DNA from: Methanomicrobiaceae archaeon UBA436
GTDB taxonomy: Archaea; Halobacteriota; Methanomicrobia; Methanomicrobiales; Methanoculleaceae
Direction of reading: 5' to 3'
DNA length: 6,535 nt
Assembly: GCA_002497965.1 (NCBI GenBank)
Contig: DAFR01000010.1
Location: 12,924-19,458 of the forward strand
Shown here piece after piece: positions 1 through 5,722 of the stretch. The position numbers were made by a program, and so were the translations under genes. The number at the start of each line of letters is the position of its first letter. Positions within the stretch are counted from its first letter, which is position 1. The notes below the pieces were generated by a model, which was given only the letters and a program-made list of their open reading frames with translations, made no database searches and had not been told where the DNA came from.

Positions 1-114
1 GGGATCATATTTGGATTCATCCGCCGCTGCTCAAACACCACGACATCGGCGATCACGCACACGGTATACGACCTGGTGCTCTTCTCGATGCTTATGGCCG
101 GGATCTCGGTATGA
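1..114 (+). CDS. C-terminal fragment of a probable CPBP-family (CAAX protease-like) intramembrane metalloprotease
   Basis: The frame is open from base 1 and ends at a TGA at 112-114, giving the last 37 residues of a protein that begins outside the window. The visible part starts GIIFGFIRR, continues through a polar Asn/Thr/Ser stretch to AITHTVYDL, and ends in a hydrophobic segment (VLFSMLMAGISV). A G-x-x-F-G segment followed by a polar turn and a helix carrying His-x-x-x-Asn/Asp (here H20 and D24) is what the last conserved motif of CPBP/Abi intramembrane proteases looks like, where the His is one of the metal or active-site residues. Only this motif is visible, so the family call rests on a short match; another polytopic membrane protein is possible. 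The gene converges on the minus-strand tRNA-Ser, with 53 bases between them. Confidence 0.5.
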   Translation, partial: GIIFGFIRRCSNTTTSAITHTVYDLVLFSMLMAGISV

Positions 115-143
115 AGGCGTAACCTGGCGTCCTCATCCCTGGT

Positions 144-167
144 TCGAAAGAACAGTTATAAGGAAAA
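144..167 (-). terminator. T-rich probable terminator after tRNA-Ser
   Basis: Read on the minus strand, the bases straight after the tRNA discriminator are TTTTCC, then a T-rich stretch with further T clusters (TTATAA, TTCTTTC). Short oligo-T tracts without a hairpin are enough for archaeal RNA polymerase to terminate. The tract lies between two converging genes, where a terminator is expected. Support is composition and position only. Confidence 0.3.
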
Positions 168-254
168 CGCTGAGGGGGAGATTTGAACTCCCGAGGGGCT
201 CAACGCCCCACGGGCTTTCCAGGCCCGCGCCTTACCGGTCTAGACTACCTCAGC
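168..254 (-). tRNA. tRNA-Ser, anticodon GGA
   Basis: The minus strand folds into a complete class II tRNA of 87 nt. The acceptor stem pairs GCTGAGG (254-248) with CCTCAGC (175-169), followed by discriminator G at 168, the usual serine discriminator. The anticodon stem is CGGGC/GCCCG around the loop CTGGAAA, so the anticodon is GGA and reads UCC and UCU. A long variable arm (GGGGC paired with GCCCC across GTTGA) marks it as Ser rather than Leu or Tyr in combination with this anticodon. The T arm is GGGAG/CTCCC around TTCAAAT. No CCA is encoded (TTT follows), so CCA must be added enzymatically. No intron is seen. It lies just downstream of cbf5 on the same strand but has its own TATA-like region. 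Confidence 0.96.
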
Positions 255-284
255 AGAGATGGTGCATCACTCGTTGGCGGTGTA

Positions 285-298
285 TTCTATTAATATTA
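285..298 (-). promoter_or_regulatory. AT-rich probable promoter for tRNA-Ser
   Basis: On the minus strand this reads TAATATTAATAGAA, an AT island in a GC-rich region. A TTAATA core centred near 290.5 would place transcription start near base 263, giving a leader of about eight bases before the tRNA 5' end at 254. The box overlaps the cbf5 stop codon (296-298). Cotranscription from upstream cannot be excluded. Confidence 0.45.
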
Positions 299-1207
299 CC
301 TCCCGGCATGCGTCTTCCAGCCGCGGGGATAGGTGCCGGGCGGCATAAGGACGGTTGTGGGCGCAACCGCAAACCCGGGTTCTCCGGGCCTCAGCGCCGA
401 CGATCCGAGAAGGGAGCGGCCGAGACCGACGAGTTCGCCGCGCTCTGTCATGATGGCAACCGTCTCGCCCTCTGAAAAACCTCCAGCCTTCTCCCTGACA
501 CCGACCCCGGCCAGGACGGCCCCGCGGCAGACGGCGTCGACCGCGGTGTCGCGGATGATAACCTTTGGGAGATCGGCAACGGCCGATTCCGGGGGGTGGA
601 TCATCCTTTGGAGGGGTTCGGGGTCGCCCTCCCGTGCAAACACAGCGGCGTCGGCAAGTTCGTGGAGCGTGACGGCATCGGTCTCGCCGAACCGTCCTGA
701 GCGTGTCCGCCGGAGTTCCACCATGTGGGCGCACGTCCCGATCGCGTAGCCCAGGTGCACGCAGAGCGTCCGGATGTATGTCCCGGCATCGCAGCGGACG
801 CGGAAGAGGACAAGTCTCCCCTCCATCTCCAGGATCTCTATCTCATGGACCTTCCTGATCCGCAGGCTCCGCTTCACCGCACTCTTCCGGGGCGGCCGCT
901 GGTACACCCGGCCGACAAACTCCGCCGCCGCACGCTCTACCGCCTCCCTCGAGGCGTCGGCGTGGAGCCTCATCAAACATATGTACTCCTTGCTCTGCGA
1001 GAGGAGGACGGGGGCAAGCCTGACTGCAGGGCCGAACATGACTATGAGCACCCCCGAGACCTGGGGGTCGAGCGTCCCGGCGTGACCCACCCGGCGTCCC
1101 AGGATCTCCCCGACCCAGGCGGTCACCTGATGGCTGCTCGGGCCGCGGGGTTTGTCTATGATGACGATCCCGGATTCCGGGATGGAAGAAGACTCCTGGC
1201 CGGTCAC
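296..1207 (-). CDS. cbf5: Cbf5, catalytic pseudouridine synthase of the H/ACA guide RNP
   Basis: This 303-residue protein belongs to the TruB/Cbf5/dyskerin family. In archaea Cbf5, with Gar1, Nop10 and L7Ae, isomerises uridines in rRNA chosen by H/ACA guide RNAs, and can also make pseudouridine 55 in tRNA. The catalytic motif GHAGTLDPQVSGVL is at about residues 41-54, with the nucleophilic Asp at 47. KEYICLMRLH (73-82), QRPPRKSAVKR (103-113) and RCDAGTYIRTLCVHLG (138-153) are the other family motifs. A PUA domain covers roughly 214-293 and ends in the typical GTYPRGW. Length is slightly under that of many archaeal Cbf5 proteins, with a short N-terminal tail. The start is GTG at 1205-1207: it is six bases after the hemD stop, and the Shine-Dalgarno GGTGAT (minus strand, 1218-1213) overlaps that stop. 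hemD and cbf5 therefore look like one transcript with coupled translation. Confidence 0.95.
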   Translation of the reverse strand: MTGQESSSIPESGIVIIDKPRGPSSHQVTAWVGEILGRRVGHAGTLDPQVSGVLIVMFGPAVRLAPVLLSQSKEYICLMRLHADASREAVERAAAEFVGRVYQRPPRKSAVKRSLRIRKVHEIEILEMEGRLVLFRVRCDAGTYIRTLCVHLGYAIGTCAHMVELRRTRSGRFGETDAVTLHELADAAVFAREGDPEPLQRMIHPPESAVADLPKVIIRDTAVDAVCRGAVLAGVGVREKAGGFSEGETVAIMTERGELVGLGRSLLGSSALRPGEPGFAVAPTTVLMPPGTYPRGWKTHAGR

Positions 1208-1213
1208 CCGCGA

Positions 1214-1894
1214 TCACCGCCCTTCGACGCAGCGGTTCAGGGCTTCAAGCGTCCCTGCGAGCGATCCGTCCCCGACGACCGCCGGAGGGTGTCCGCCTGC
1301 CCGCATCGCATCCGCGGTGGTCGTGCCGATGGCGATGAGGAGAAGGCCGTCACGGGGCTGCCACCGCGCCTCCCGATAAGACATGGCGCTTGTAAAGAGG
1401 AGGGCGTCGGCATCCTCAACCTCGAGTTCGGTTCCCGTGGGGACGAGGGCGTAGACCCGCTCCTCCCGAACCCTTCCGCCGGCGGCGATGATCGCCTCAA
1501 TGAGCTCCGGGTTCGGGAGATCGGCGCGCGGGATCCCGACCGTCCGGCCCCGGAGCCAGTCGCCCAGGTAGGGGGCAAACGCCCGGGAGTAGAACGAGGG
1601 GAGAACCTCTGCATCTATCCCGGAGCCGCGGAGGACCTCGGCGGTCTTTGGGCCGATCGCGATCACCCTGGGCCACCGTTCCAGTCTCGGCGCGATCAGT
1701 GCGGCGGGGAGGGCGCTTGCGAAGAAGAGGCAGTCAAACTCGCCGCGGTGGACGGCCTCGATGAAGGCATCGATCCTCTCCTCGCGCAACTCAGCCCGCA
1801 ACGGGGAGACGGTGTAGCAGTCGTGACCGTATGCGGCGCAGAGGGCGCGGTCGCCCGCGGCCTTGTTCTCGAGCCGGGTGATGGCGATCTTCAT
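1214..1894 (-). CDS. hemD: Uroporphyrinogen-III synthase
   Basis: A 226-residue soluble protein resembling HemD, which cyclises hydroxymethylbilane with inversion of ring D to give uroporphyrinogen III. In methanogens this is the precursor of coenzyme F430, cobamides and sirohaem. HemD sequences are weakly conserved, but this one shows the usual two-lobe layout: MKIAITRLENK at the start, LFFASALPAALIAP near 56-69, VIAIGPKTAEVL near 77-88, VGIPRADLP near 119-127, LLFTSAMSYREA near 165-176, and the C-terminal IAIGTTTADAMRAGGHPP with TLEALN (188-220). Length is near the family norm. The start is ATG at 1894-1892. No other tetrapyrrole gene is nearby; cbf5 follows after six bases. A TATA-like core centred 27.5 bases before the ATG suggests a leaderless transcript. 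Confidence 0.88.
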   Translation of the reverse strand: MKIAITRLENKAAGDRALCAAYGHDCYTVSPLRAELREERIDAFIEAVHRGEFDCLFFASALPAALIAPRLERWPRVIAIGPKTAEVLRGSGIDAEVLPSFYSRAFAPYLGDWLRGRTVGIPRADLPNPELIEAIIAAGGRVREERVYALVPTGTELEVEDADALLFTSAMSYREARWQPRDGLLLIAIGTTTADAMRAGGHPPAVVGDGSLAGTLEALNRCVEGR

Positions 1895-1916
1895 TGGCTA
1901 CATCCTTCGTCCCGGT

Positions 1917-1925
1917 GGAATATGA
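1917..1925 (-). promoter_or_regulatory. TATA-like box for hemD-cbf5
   Basis: The minus strand reads TCATATTCC. The core CATATT (1924-1919) is centred at 1921.5, exactly 27.5 bases from the A of the hemD ATG at 1894. Transcription would then start at or beside the start codon. The only ribosome-binding candidate is a weak AAGGA seven bases before the ATG. Confidence 0.4.
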
Positions 1926-1952
1926 CTGTATCGGGAAGGACAAAATCCGGTT

Positions 1953-1961
1953 GGTTTATCC
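1953..1961 (+). promoter_or_regulatory. Weak TATA-like box for the TctA/DUF112 gene
   Basis: GGTTTATCC is the most TATA-like + strand sequence before the membrane-protein gene. Its core TTATCC is centred at 1958.5, 28.5 bases before the GTG at 1987. This is close to the spacing at other starts in this window, but the match is poorer. Confidence 0.25.
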
Positions 1962-1986
1962 CTGCCCAATCCGACCATGGATAAGC

Positions 1987-3198
1987 GTGCTCTCCGGAAT
2001 CCTGCTCGGAACAGTCCTTGGCATACTCTGCGGCACCGTGAGCGGTCTCATCCCCGGCATCCATGCAAACACGGTGGCAGGCCTCCTCCTCTCGCTCCAG
2101 GCGATCCTGCTTGCCTGGTTCGAGCCTGTGGTCATCGCCTCCGCCATGTTTGCCACGCTCGTCACGCATACTTTCCTCGACAACGTCCCCGCCACGTTCC
2201 TCGGTATCCCGGATGCCGAGACGTCGCTTGCCGTCCTCCCGGCCCATGCACTCTGTCTCGATGGGCGGGGGGAGGAGGCCGTGAGGATATCCGCCCTGGG
2301 TAGCGCTGCGGGGGTCGCCCTCTCCCTTCCGCTGGCGCTGGGGTTTGTCCTCGTCCTTCCCGCGCTCCAGCCGGCGATCGACTGGGGGATCGGGCTCATC
2401 ATACTGGCGGTGGGGGGCTACCTCGTCGTGGTCTCTGAGTCGCCGGGCTGGGCGTTCGCGGTCTTTGCGGTCTCGGGGATCCTGGGGGTCTTTGCACTGG
2501 GCTGCTCCTACCTGGCCTGGCCGGCTGGCGGTGAGTCGGGGGTGCTGATGCCCCTCCTCTCGGGCCTCTTCGGGGTATCCGTCCTCCTCGGAGGGTCGCA
2601 GGGGAAGATGCCGGAGCAGCGGTTCCAGGGGCTTGACATTCCAGCCGGTGCTCTACGCCGCGGGTCTATACTTGGTTCGGCCGCCGGCGCTCTCGTCGGC
2701 TGGCTTCCGGGGCTCTCGAGCGCCACCGCAAACGCCCTCCTGACCTCGGTCGTCGGCTACGACTCGAACCCGCGGGAGTACATCCTGGCAACGAGCGCTG
2801 CAAACACCGTGAACGCTTTTCTCGGGCTTGCGGCGTTCTACGCCATATCCCGGACACGGAACGGGGTTATGGCGGCTATCTCGGCGCTTGAGGATATGCC
2901 GCCGGCAACCGCCATCCTCCTTGCGGGGGCGCTCGCCGCGGTTGGGGCATACCTCCTGACGATCCTCTTCTCGCGTGCCGCCGGACTCTTCTCCGGGGTG
3001 AATGTCACGGCGCTGAACCGCGCTGTCATCATCTTCATCGTCATGCTCTCGTTCGTCCTCTGCGGGCCGTTCGGGATCCTTGTCCTCCTGCTGGCGACAG
3101 CGGTCGGCTGCGTCCCGGCGCTTGTCAACATCCGCCGGGTCTACTGCATGGGTGCAATCATGCTCCCGGTGATGGTCTACTCCTTCGGTCTGGCGTGA
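1987..3198 (+). CDS. Archaeal TctA/DUF112-family integral membrane protein, substrate unknown
   Basis: From GTG 1987 the protein has 403 residues, almost all in hydrophobic segments. It resembles the TctA/DUF112 family, whose bacterial members are the large membrane subunit of tripartite tricarboxylate carriers. The hallmark is a duplicated glycine-proline motif: GTVSGLIPGIHANTVAG at about 16-32 and GALVGWLPGLSSATAN at about 234-249. DNVPATFLGIPDAE (65-78) and LATSAANTVNAFLG (267-280) are the matching segments after each copy. No TctB or TctC gene is adjacent, so it may work alone or do something other than citrate uptake. The start is uncertain. TTG at 1951 follows a weak GGAAGGA by ten bases, and TTG at 1894 is also in frame; the ATG at 1977 is out of frame. 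I prefer 1987 because the first helix starts there and a TATA-like box lies 28.5 bases upstream. Its stop overlaps a GTG of the nop5 frame. Confidence 0.8.
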   Translation: MLSGILLGTVLGILCGTVSGLIPGIHANTVAGLLLSLQAILLAWFEPVVIASAMFATLVTHTFLDNVPATFLGIPDAETSLAVLPAHALCLDGRGEEAVRISALGSAAGVALSLPLALGFVLVLPALQPAIDWGIGLIILAVGGYLVVVSESPGWAFAVFAVSGILGVFALGCSYLAWPAGGESGVLMPLLSGLFGVSVLLGGSQGKMPEQRFQGLDIPAGALRRGSILGSAAGALVGWLPGLSSATANALLTSVVGYDSNPREYILATSAANTVNAFLGLAAFYAISRTRNGVMAAISALEDMPPATAILLAGALAAVGAYLLTILFSRAAGLFSGVNVTALNRAVIIFIVMLSFVLCGPFGILVLLLATAVGCVPALVNIRRVYCMGAIMLPVMVYSFGLA

Positions 3199-3202
3199 GC
3201 CT

Positions 3203-3210
3203 CTTATACG
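3203..3210 (+). promoter_or_regulatory. TATA-like box for nop5-fibrillarin
   Basis: CTTATACG just after the previous stop has a core (TTATAC) centred at 3206.5, 27.5 bases before the A of ATG 3234. This supports an internal promoter for nop5 and flpA and supports ATG 3234 over GTG 3195, because the GTG would lie upstream of the box. No Shine-Dalgarno motif precedes either start. Confidence 0.45.
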
Positions 3211-3233
3211 ACAGGGGCGCAAGTATTCCTGCA

Positions 3234-4097
3234 ATGCTGCAGCGCTACTGGTTCGGGGATATCGATGAGGATGGGTGCTGCCGGGCTGCAGGCACCGATC
3301 CGGCCGCACTCGCCGAGCGGGTCTCCAGCCTCCGCACCGATATGGAGTCGTATACCCCGATCAACTGGGAGGTCGCCAGGGACTGCGGGGTTGTCCGGAC
3401 GCGGGAGGAGTATGTTGCCCTGCTGCGTTCGGTCTGCATGATTCTTGCCCGGCAGAAGATCGCCCGGTCATACCAGGAGCGGGATGTCGCCCTCCTCCAG
3501 ATGGTGCGGATGCTCGACGAGGTCGATAATGTCATCAACCTCCTCTCGGAGCGTGCCGCTGAGTGGTACCAGGTCACCGACCCGTCGTTCTCCCGGAAGT
3601 ACCGCTCCCTCCCGGCAAAGAAGATGCTTGATATGATCCGGAGAGGGGCAGACGGGGGGCTCGCGGGGGTTGCAGCCGAGATCGAGCGGCTCACGGAGGT
3701 GAGAAGACGGCTGATGCGGGAGGTCTCCGCAATGGCCGATGAGGTGATGCCGAATGTGAGCGCCCTCATCGGCGGGCTGGTCGCGGCCCGTCTCCTCTCC
3801 CGGGCAGGGGGGCTTGCTGAACTTGCCAGGATGCCGGGAAGCACCATACAGGTGCTCGGCTCGGAGCAGGCGCTGTTTTCGCACCTCCGGGGCGGGTCGC
3901 CGCCGCCAAAACACGGTATAATCTTTCAGCACCGCAGGGTTCACAACGCCCCAAAAGAGGTGAGGGGACGGGTGGCCCGGGTGCTTGCGGCGAAACTTGC
4001 CATCGCGGCCAGGCTCGACCACTACCGGGGTGAGGCGGTGCCATCGTTCATCGAGGAGGCCCAGGCCCGGATCGACGAGGCAGGGAGGAGGGCATGA
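3234..4097 (+). CDS. nop5: Nop5/Nop56-family core protein of the C/D box RNP, short form
   Basis: This 287-residue protein is the scaffold that joins fibrillarin, L7Ae and the C/D guide RNA for 2'-O-methylation of rRNA and tRNA. The C-terminal Nop domain is clear: MPNVSALIGGLVAARLLSRAGG (about 172-193), PGSTIQVLGSEQALFSHLRG (201-220), PKHGIIFQH (225-233), RGRVARVLAAKLAIAARLD (244-262). Upstream is the coiled-coil region with LDEVDNVINLLSERAAEWY (94-112). The usual signature after WY ends in a FPEL-like block; here it is DPSF. Archaeal Nop5 proteins are commonly near 400 residues. This one has only about 80 residues before the coiled coil, so the fibrillarin-binding N-terminal domain is much reduced, and the charged C-terminal tail is absent. 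ATG 3234 was chosen from the promoter position and because WFGDI then lies near the N-terminus. GTG 3195 would add 13 residues. Its stop overlaps the fibrillarin ATG. Confidence 0.92.
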   Translation: MLQRYWFGDIDEDGCCRAAGTDPAALAERVSSLRTDMESYTPINWEVARDCGVVRTREEYVALLRSVCMILARQKIARSYQERDVALLQMVRMLDEVDNVINLLSERAAEWYQVTDPSFSRKYRSLPAKKMLDMIRRGADGGLAGVAAEIERLTEVRRRLMREVSAMADEVMPNVSALIGGLVAARLLSRAGGLAELARMPGSTIQVLGSEQALFSHLRGGSPPPKHGIIFQHRRVHNAPKEVRGRVARVLAAKLAIAARLDHYRGEAVPSFIEEAQARIDEAGRRA

Positions 4098-4693
4098 TCT
4101 GGATCGGGAACGTCCTGGTCTCGCCCGGCGAGGCCGGGGTGTATGGTGAGCGGACGCTCGATGGCTACAGGGTCTGGGATCCCTACCGGAGCAAACTTGC
4201 AGCGCTCTACGCTCTCGGCGGCGGGGTTGAACTCGAACCCTGGATGCGGGTGCTCTACCTGGGGGCGGCAAACGGGACCACCGTCTCCCACGTCGCCGAC
4301 TACGTCGAGACGGTCTACGCCGTGGAGTTTGCACCCCGGCCGATGCAGGACCTCCTGGAGGTTGCCCGCCGCCGGAAGAAGATAGTGCCGATAATGGCTG
4401 ATGCGAGCCGGCCGGAGGACTACGCGCCGTTGATGGAGTCGGTCGACCTGGTCTACCAGGACGTGGCGCAGCCGAACCAGGTCGAGATAGCGGAACGGAA
4501 CCTGGTATTCTTAAAACCGGGGGGGTGGTTCATCCTGATGCTGAAGACACGGAGCGTGGATGTTCGAAGGGACCCGGCCGGGGTGCTCGAGGAGACCCTG
4601 GCCGCGCTCGAGCGCCGCATTGAGGTTGCGGAGGCCCGCTGGCTCGAGCCCTACCACCACGACCACGCCGCGATCGTCTGTTCCAGGCCGTAG
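4094..4693 (+). CDS. flpA: Fibrillarin-like rRNA/tRNA 2'-O-methyltransferase
   Basis: A 199-residue fibrillarin, the SAM-dependent methyltransferase subunit of the archaeal C/D box RNP. Early motifs are VYGER (16-20) and YRVWDPYRSKLAAL (25-38). The SAM-binding loop is VLYLGAANGTTVSHVADYV (53-71), the acidic ribose-binding position is VEFAPR (77-82), and MADASRPEDY (101-110) and LVYQDVAQPNQ (119-129) follow. The K-D-K-H catalytic set can be placed at K34, D123, K151 and H191. The end PYHHDHA replaces the more usual PYEKDHA. It is somewhat shorter than typical archaeal fibrillarins, mainly at the N-terminus. The ATG overlaps the nop5 stop (ATGA), and a strong Shine-Dalgarno GGGAGGAGGG lies inside the end of nop5, so the two partners are translationally coupled and probably made in equal amounts. 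Confidence 0.97.
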   Translation: MIWIGNVLVSPGEAGVYGERTLDGYRVWDPYRSKLAALYALGGGVELEPWMRVLYLGAANGTTVSHVADYVETVYAVEFAPRPMQDLLEVARRRKKIVPIMADASRPEDYAPLMESVDLVYQDVAQPNQVEIAERNLVFLKPGGWFILMLKTRSVDVRRDPAGVLEETLAALERRIEVAEARWLEPYHHDHAAIVCSRP

Positions 4694-4701
4694 CATATAT
4701 C
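4694..4701 (+). promoter_or_regulatory. TATA-like box for the DUF1614 gene
   Basis: CATATATC directly follows the fibrillarin stop. Its ATATAT core is centred at 4697.5, 27.5 bases before the A of ATG 4725. A Shine-Dalgarno-like GGAGGGTGA lies between box and start, so the gene may be read both from the upstream operon with SD-led initiation and from this box as a leaderless mRNA. Confidence 0.45.
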
Positions 4702-4724
4702 AGCCTGGAGGGTGAGAGATCCAC

Positions 4725-5459
4725 ATGGACCGGGTCGTATTCAACCCCTTCTCGCCGCTGCTGATCATAATATTCCTCGGGCTGATCGGGCTCTTCATAT
4801 TTGCAGTTCTCATCTTCCCGCTAATCTTCGTGACGGCGGTCGGGGCGACGTTCACGCGGCTCGGGTTCTCCTGGCAGCAGGCGCTCCTCATCCTCTTCCT
4901 GACGCTTGCGGGGAGTTTCATCAACATACCGATAAAGACGCTCGAGAGCCGGCCGGCCGCACCGGAGTACGACCGCTACATATCGATCTACGGCTGGCTC
5001 TACCGCATCTCGCGGCCGGTGCAGCGGACGGTCCTTGCGGTGAACGTCGGCGGCGCCCTGATCCCGGTCGTGATATCGCTCTACCTGCTCTATAAGTCGA
5101 TCCAGATCGCCGGCGGGTTCGAGATCCTCTGGCTTGCTCTCCTCGGGGTCGCGATCGTGACGGTCGTGACAAAACTTGTCGCCCGGCCGGTGCCGGGGCT
5201 CGGGATCGCGACGCCGTTCTTCATCCCGCCGCTCGCGGCGCTGCTTGCGGCGCTGATCCTCCCGCTCCTCGCGGGGGGCGCGCCGGGTGCGCCGGTGATA
5301 ATCGCCTACGTGAGCGGGACGCTCGGCACCCTTATCGGGGCGGACCTTATGAATCTCAATCATATAGCGGAACTCGGGGCGCCGATGGCAAGCATCGGGG
5401 GTGCGGGGACGTTTGATGGGATATTTCTCTCCGGGATAATCGCGGCGCTGCTGGCGTGA
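4725..5459 (+). CDS. DUF1614-family integral membrane protein
   Basis: This 244-residue polytopic membrane protein resembles the DUF1614 family, which has no established function. Recognisable blocks are GSFINIPIKTLESR (63-76), TVLAVNVGGALIPVVISLYLL (102-122), TKLVARPVPGLGIATP (149-164), AYVSGTLGTLIGADLMNLN (194-212) and SIGGAGTFDGIFLSGIIAALLA (223-244). Hydrophobic stretches near 11-40, 50-68, 103-123, 133-152, 165-184 and 190-206 suggest about six membrane segments plus the C-terminal Gly-rich re-entrant-looking block. Conserved Asp and Asn residues (ADLMNLN, FDG) in hydrophobic surroundings suggest transport or intramembrane catalysis, but that is inference. ATG 4725 is preceded by GGAGGGTGA. 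It follows fibrillarin by 31 bases; I see no mechanistic link to RNA modification. Confidence 0.88.
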   Translation: MDRVVFNPFSPLLIIIFLGLIGLFIFAVLIFPLIFVTAVGATFTRLGFSWQQALLILFLTLAGSFINIPIKTLESRPAAPEYDRYISIYGWLYRISRPVQRTVLAVNVGGALIPVVISLYLLYKSIQIAGGFEILWLALLGVAIVTVVTKLVARPVPGLGIATPFFIPPLAALLAALILPLLAGGAPGAPVIIAYVSGTLGTLIGADLMNLNHIAELGAPMASIGGAGTFDGIFLSGIIAALLA

Positions 5460-5689
5460 GGGGGTAGGGCGTCGGGAGGAATCCGGCGGCCTGACCCGGG
5501 TTGCGGCGAAGCCTGAGGGATCTACTCGTTCCGGGCTTGTGCGGCGGGTGAATGCGTTAGATAGTTGCCGTGTCATCCCCACACCTGTTGGCCGCGCTCT
5601 TCCCGCTCCGCCCTTTTAACCCCGCAAGACGAAGGGGATCGCGACCGGCTTTGATGGCGTTGAGATCTGAGATACCGGTGATCGAACCT
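5460..5689. other. Intergenic segment without a supported gene
   Basis: I see no convincing gene on either strand. A minus-strand open frame enters from the DUF1614 region but is Arg/Pro-rich and is explained by GC-rich antisense sequence. CCCTTTTAAC at 5611-5620 is the only T-rich tract; it could aid termination of the upstream operon or be a weak promoter element. A loose CCCTT/AAGGG pairing around it is too weak to call a hairpin. The segment is the boundary between the GC-rich core genes and the lower-GC cassette. Confidence 0.5.
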
Positions 5690-5697
5690 GATATATA
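5683..5697 (+). promoter_or_regulatory. BRE/TATA promoter of the toxin-antitoxin-like cassette
   Basis: The sequence is CGAACCTGATATATA. The ATATAT core (5691-5696) is centred 27.5 bases before the A of ATG 5721, and the purine-containing CGAACC just upstream fits a TFB recognition element. It is one of the best TATA matches in the window and predicts a leaderless mRNA starting at about 5720-5721. Confidence 0.6.
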
Positions 5698-5722
5698 CTA
5701 CTGTGGTGGTACACGGTAGTAT
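5695..5722 (+). repeat. 11-base inverted repeat, candidate operator overlapping TATA edge and start codon
   Basis: The left arm ATACTACTGTG (5695-5705) and right arm CACGGTAGTAT (5712-5722) pair at 10 of 11 positions; the exception is T5702 with G5715, a G-T wobble. The spacer is six bases (5706-5711). The palindrome starts in the last bases of the TATA box and ends within the ATG, so a protein bound here would block transcription initiation. The position suits an autoregulated antitoxin with a ribbon-helix-helix DNA-binding end, which the next gene seems to encode. A regulatory RNA hairpin is less likely if the transcript begins near 5720. Confidence 0.6.

Noticed and set aside
141..150. GGTTCGAAAG resembling a tRNA T-loop on the + strand
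   Set aside because: No flanking T stem, acceptor stem or anticodon arm can be built around it.
11..475. A 154-codon + strand frame across the tRNA and the end of cbf5
   Set aside because: It runs through the antisense of a complete tRNA and of cbf5, and its residues resemble no protein family.
725..1984. A 419-codon open frame on the + strand opposite hemD and cbf5
   Set aside because: It is explained by GC-rich antisense sequence. Composition is Arg/Pro/Gly/Asp-rich without recognisable motifs, while both minus-strand genes show clear family signatures.
1977..2303. ATG 1977 as a start for a + strand gene
   Set aside because: It is in a different frame from the membrane protein and opens a His/Arg-rich shadow frame.
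4821..5582. A 253-codon minus-strand frame opposite the DUF1614 gene
   Set aside because: Most of it is antisense to a well-supported membrane protein, and it is Arg/Glu/Pro-rich low-complexity sequence. The part outside DUF1614 (5460-5582) shows nothing recognisable.
5651..5691. C/D box sRNA-like order TTGATGG, CTGA, GTGATCG, CTGA, tempting next to Nop5 and fibrillarin
   Set aside because: The second C'-D spacing is only three bases, too short for a guide, and the C boxes deviate from RUGAUGA. The last box also overlaps the promoter of the next gene.
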